Assembly: GCA_019237435.1 (NCBI GenBank)
Contig: JAFAHB010000289.1
Coordinates: 1 to 8,542, forward strand
Source: Vulcanimicrobiota bacterium
GTDB taxonomy: Bacteria > Vulcanimicrobiota > Vulcanimicrobiia > Vulcanimicrobiales > Vulcanimicrobiaceae
DNA: 8,542 nucleotides
Direction of reading: 5' to 3'
A program made the translations under genes and the position numbers. Shown piece after piece: positions 6,923 through 8,542 of the stretch. The stretch's first letter is position 1, and each line of letters starts with the position of its first letter. The notes below the pieces were generated by a model. That model had not been told where the DNA came from and did no database searches. It saw nothing but the letters and a program-made list of their open reading frames with translations.

Positions 6923-6935
6923 CGGCATAATGCCG
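6923..6935. promoter_or_regulatory. 13-bp palindrome between the divergent genes
   Basis: CGGCAT-A-ATGCCG is a perfect 6+1+6 inverted repeat, 22 bp upstream of the propeller ATG on the - strand and 70 bp before the small + strand gene. It could be a dimer-binding operator for one or both divergent genes. Its - strand centre, CATTAT, is also a poor -10 candidate. No repressor gene is in the window. Confidence 0.35.
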
Positions 6936-6993
6936 CCTTAGCGGTACCTTAACGATTCTCGCGTACGGTTACTGCAGATAGCATGTTATCACA

Positions 6994-6999
6994 GAGGTG
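6994..6999 (+). promoter_or_regulatory. Shine-Dalgarno deciding the start of the small acidic protein
   Basis: GAGGTG lies 6 bases before GTG 7006. It overlaps the alternative upstream GTG at 6997, which has no comparable site of its own, so the shorter start is preferred. Confidence 0.6.
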
Positions 7000-7005
7000 C
7001 GCACC

Positions 7006-7254
7006 GTGTACGCAGAAATCGAAGCTCCGAAAAACGACGTCATCGCGATGAACCTCACCATCGCCGCCATCGATCGCTGGCTCGAGAACGCCTCCGACGA
7101 TAGGAGCGGACAAGAGGTCGGCCGCGAGATCGGCGCGATGTATCGCGAGATACACAGCATCGTCGCGTCGGTCAATCCCGATGACGATGAAGATGACGAC
7201 GATGACGATGAGGACGAGACCGTAGTCGAAACGACGCGCGGGGTAGCCTTCTAG
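7006..7254 (+). CDS. Small protein with polyacidic tail, unknown function
   Basis: This is an 82-residue protein not matched to a known family. GTG 7006 is preferred over GTG 6997 because GAGGTG (6994-6999) then sits 6 bases upstream; the longer form would add only three residues. The first 58 residues look helical and amphipathic (e.g. NLTIAAIDRWLENA and GREIGAMYREIHSIVASV) with no signal peptide or membrane segment. Residues 59-71 are thirteen consecutive Asp/Glu, followed by TVVETTRGVAF. Such tails occur in proteins that bind basic partners or metals or mimic nucleic acid, but nothing here picks one. It is divergent from the propeller gene, and the GloVer lipoprotein gene begins 63 bp downstream with its own good ribosome site. 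The strong ribosome site and coding-like composition support a real gene. Confidence 0.65.
   Translation: MYAEIEAPKNDVIAMNLTIAAIDRWLENASDDRSGQEVGREIGAMYREIHSIVASVNPDDDEDDDDDDEDETVVETTRGVAF
7180..7218 (+). repeat. GAY/GAR codon run encoding 13 acidic residues
   Basis: Thirteen successive GAT/GAC/GAA/GAG codons form a low-complexity tract inside the small gene. The mixed GAT and GAC codons argue against very recent slippage. Confidence 0.8.
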
Positions 7255-7303
7255 CAAGCCAAACAACCGGGCTTCGCTGCGCGAGCGGAGAAACGAGCGT
7301 GCC

Positions 7304-7310
7304 GGAGGTG
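7304..7310 (+). promoter_or_regulatory. Strong Shine-Dalgarno for the GloVer lipoprotein
   Basis: GGAGGTG with a 7-base spacer fixes the GTG start at 7318. Confidence 0.8.
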
Positions 7311-7317
7311 CTTTTCG

Positions 7318-8505
7318 GTGCGCTTTGTTCTGCTTGTCGTCTGCGGCGTCGTTCTCGCAAGCTGTGGCTGCTTTAGTACGCTCGCTCCGGCTTCAACCGG
7401 CCAGAAGGCTTCAGGCGAAGCCTCGCCGGCGTCGGCGTTCAGGACGATCTATAGTTTTCAAGGAGCAGGCAGCGGGGACGGCAGCTACCCGACGTCGGGC
7501 GTAATCTTCGCGCATGGCGAACTCTATGGCACCACGAGCGCGGGGGGGCTCTCGAGCCAGGATGCTGGGACTGCGTTCAAAGCGACCGTGCTTGGCAGCG
7601 AATCCGTAATACATTCCTTCGAATTTGCGCCGTATGGGGCATACCCGCAGGAGCTGCTCCCGAACAAAGATTTTTTCTATGGCTTGGCCGGGGATGGAGG
7701 CACGCATAATGAGGGCGTCGTTTTTAGGCTCGCCAAGTCGGGCTTGGAGCGCGTACTGCATGAGTTCAGCGGTGCGCCCGACGGCGCGTACCCAAACGGT
7801 TCGTTGATTTTGGTGAAGGGCACACTTTACGGTACGACAAGCGCGGGTGGTCGGTACGGTGTCGGCATCGTCTTTACGGTGACGCAATCTGGCAAGGAAC
7901 GAGTTCTCTACAGTTTCAAGCTGGGCACCGACGCTGCATTTCCAGCGGCAGGGCTCGTGGACGTGAACGGCACGCTCTACGGGACGAGCTCCGCAGGCGG
8001 CGCTTACAACTGGGGAACCGTCTTTGCTATTAGCCTGTCGGGTAAAGAGCACGTCATCTACAGCTTCAAGGGCGGAGCAGACGGCGCTTCGCCGACGGTC
8101 TCTCTGATCGACGTTGGCGGCTTGTTATATGGCACGACGTCTGCAGGCGGCGGTTACCATGACGACGGGATCGTGTTTGCCGTGAGTCCGTCCGGCAAAG
8201 AACGCGTCCTGCACCGGTTTCGCGGAACGCCTGACGATGGTGCGATGCCGGAGTCGCCTTTGATATATGTGAGCGGTGTGCTGTATGGAACGACTAATGC
8301 CGGAGGAATCGCCGATCTCGGTACAATCTACCGCGTCACGACATCAGGGAGGTTGCGGCTGTTGCACGCGTTCGCTAGTCAAGCCGAAGGAGAGAATCCG
8401 CAAGGTCCGTTGCTCGATGTGGGCGGCGTTCTTTATGGAACCGCCAATGGAGGCGGCGTTGCGAGTGGTTGCAGCTGCGGTACGATCTTCGCCTTCTTGC
8501 CCTAG
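7318..8505 (+). CDS. GloVer tandem-repeat (TIGR03803-type) lipoprotein
   Basis: This is a 395-residue protein starting at GTG 7318. The N-terminus (MRFVLLVVCGVVLASC) is a lipoprotein signal with lipobox LASC, so Cys16 would be the lipidated residue. The mature part is seven repeats of 50-52 residues, each with a (L/F)YG(T)..(A)GG core, then GxVFxxxxSGKERVLYSF and a DGAYP-like turn; the YG tyrosines are at 70, 121, 171, 221, 271, 323 and 373. This matches the GloVer repeat family (TIGR03803), known from environmental bacteria and of unknown function. The first strands (FRTIYSFQG) could complete the last partial unit (GTIFAFLP), as in a closed seven-bladed propeller. Repeat 7 carries an unusual CSC pair (C385, C387). 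Surface attachment by lipid is inferred. A separate gene or internal promoter is likely, given its own strong ribosome site. Confidence 0.88.
   Translation: MRFVLLVVCGVVLASCGCFSTLAPASTGQKASGEASPASAFRTIYSFQGAGSGDGSYPTSGVIFAHGELYGTTSAGGLSSQDAGTAFKATVLGSESVIHSFEFAPYGAYPQELLPNKDFFYGLAGDGGTHNEGVVFRLAKSGLERVLHEFSGAPDGAYPNGSLILVKGTLYGTTSAGGRYGVGIVFTVTQSGKERVLYSFKLGTDAAFPAAGLVDVNGTLYGTSSAGGAYNWGTVFAISLSGKEHVIYSFKGGADGASPTVSLIDVGGLLYGTTSAGGGYHDDGIVFAVSPSGKERVLHRFRGTPDDGAMPESPLIYVSGVLYGTTNAGGIADLGTIYRVTTSGRLRLLHAFASQAEGENPQGPLLDVGGVLYGTANGGGVASGCSCGTIFAFLP
7438..8502 (+). repeat. Seven protein-level repeats of about 50 residues (150 bp)
   Basis: Units are well matched as protein (for example YGTTSAGG occurs in units 1, 3 and 5), with diverged codons between them, so the duplications are old rather than recent. 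Unit 2 (YGLAGDGG) is the most diverged. Confidence 0.8.
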
Positions 8506-8542
8506 GAGCAGGCGTGTTTACATGGGCACCGGCCCGGGAACG

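Noticed and set aside
6295..6930. A 211-residue + strand open frame opposite the YncE-like propeller
   Set aside because: Its sequence is Arg/Asp-rich without motifs and is the antisense of a well-supported propeller gene with a strong ribosome site.
7256..7274. AAGCC ... GGCTT inverted repeat after the small acidic gene as a terminator
   Set aside because: It is only a 5-bp stem with a 9-base loop and no T-run, so indistinguishable from chance.
8522..8542. ATG GGC ACC... at the right edge with GAGCAGG 9-10 bases before it, possible start of a next gene
   Set aside because: Only seven codons are visible (MGTGPGT) with no recognisable content; the purine-rich site overlaps the GloVer stop. 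It cannot be supported from this window.

Overview
The window is 8.5 kb of GC-rich DNA, almost entirely coding, from a diderm (Gram-negative-type) bacterium. An outer-membrane beta-barrel protein, a lipobox lipoprotein and several signal peptides support this. The lineage cannot be fixed from sequence alone. A GloVer-repeat lipoprotein, a DUF5916 barrel, an S9 peptidase and many exported beta-repeat proteins together suggest a soil-type, poorly cultivated phylum (Eremiobacterota/Vulcanimicrobiota, Acidobacteriota or similar). No RNA gene, CRISPR array, transposase or phage gene was found.

Layout: (1) 3-125, the tail of a truncated pentapeptide-repeat protein. (2) 126-349, a 224-bp gap holding an inverted pair of REP-like repeats, a small CTAG palindrome and a 5'-leader hairpin. 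(3) 350-5051, a tight three-gene block on the + strand. It runs from a cysteine-paired pentapeptide-repeat protein, through an ATGA overlap, to an exported CBM9-like/DUF5916 outer-membrane barrel protein, then 11 bp to a secreted S9-family serine peptidase with a complete catalytic triad. (4) 5134-5967, an exported protein of unknown function with a Thr-Pro linker. (5) 5977-6900 on the - strand, a YncE/YVTN-type beta-propeller without a visible signal peptide, convergent with gene 4. (6) 7006-7254, a small protein with a 13-residue all-acidic tract. (7) 7318-8505, a lipoprotein made of seven GloVer repeats of about 50 residues.

How the genes may work together: most products look exported, and most are built from short beta repeats (pentapeptide solenoid, propellers, barrel). 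The 350-5051 block is the only convincing operon. Its order suggests a cell-envelope module in which an outer-membrane barrel and a secreted oligopeptidase handle peptides or other external substrates; this is inference. The remaining genes look like separate envelope genes.

The most notable observations are an intergenic repeat that also sits in frame inside the S9 peptidase gene as exactly eight codons, the barrel protein whose only four cysteines form two close pairs, and the translationally coupled pentapeptide/barrel/peptidase block. I did not find clear evidence of an entirely new system.
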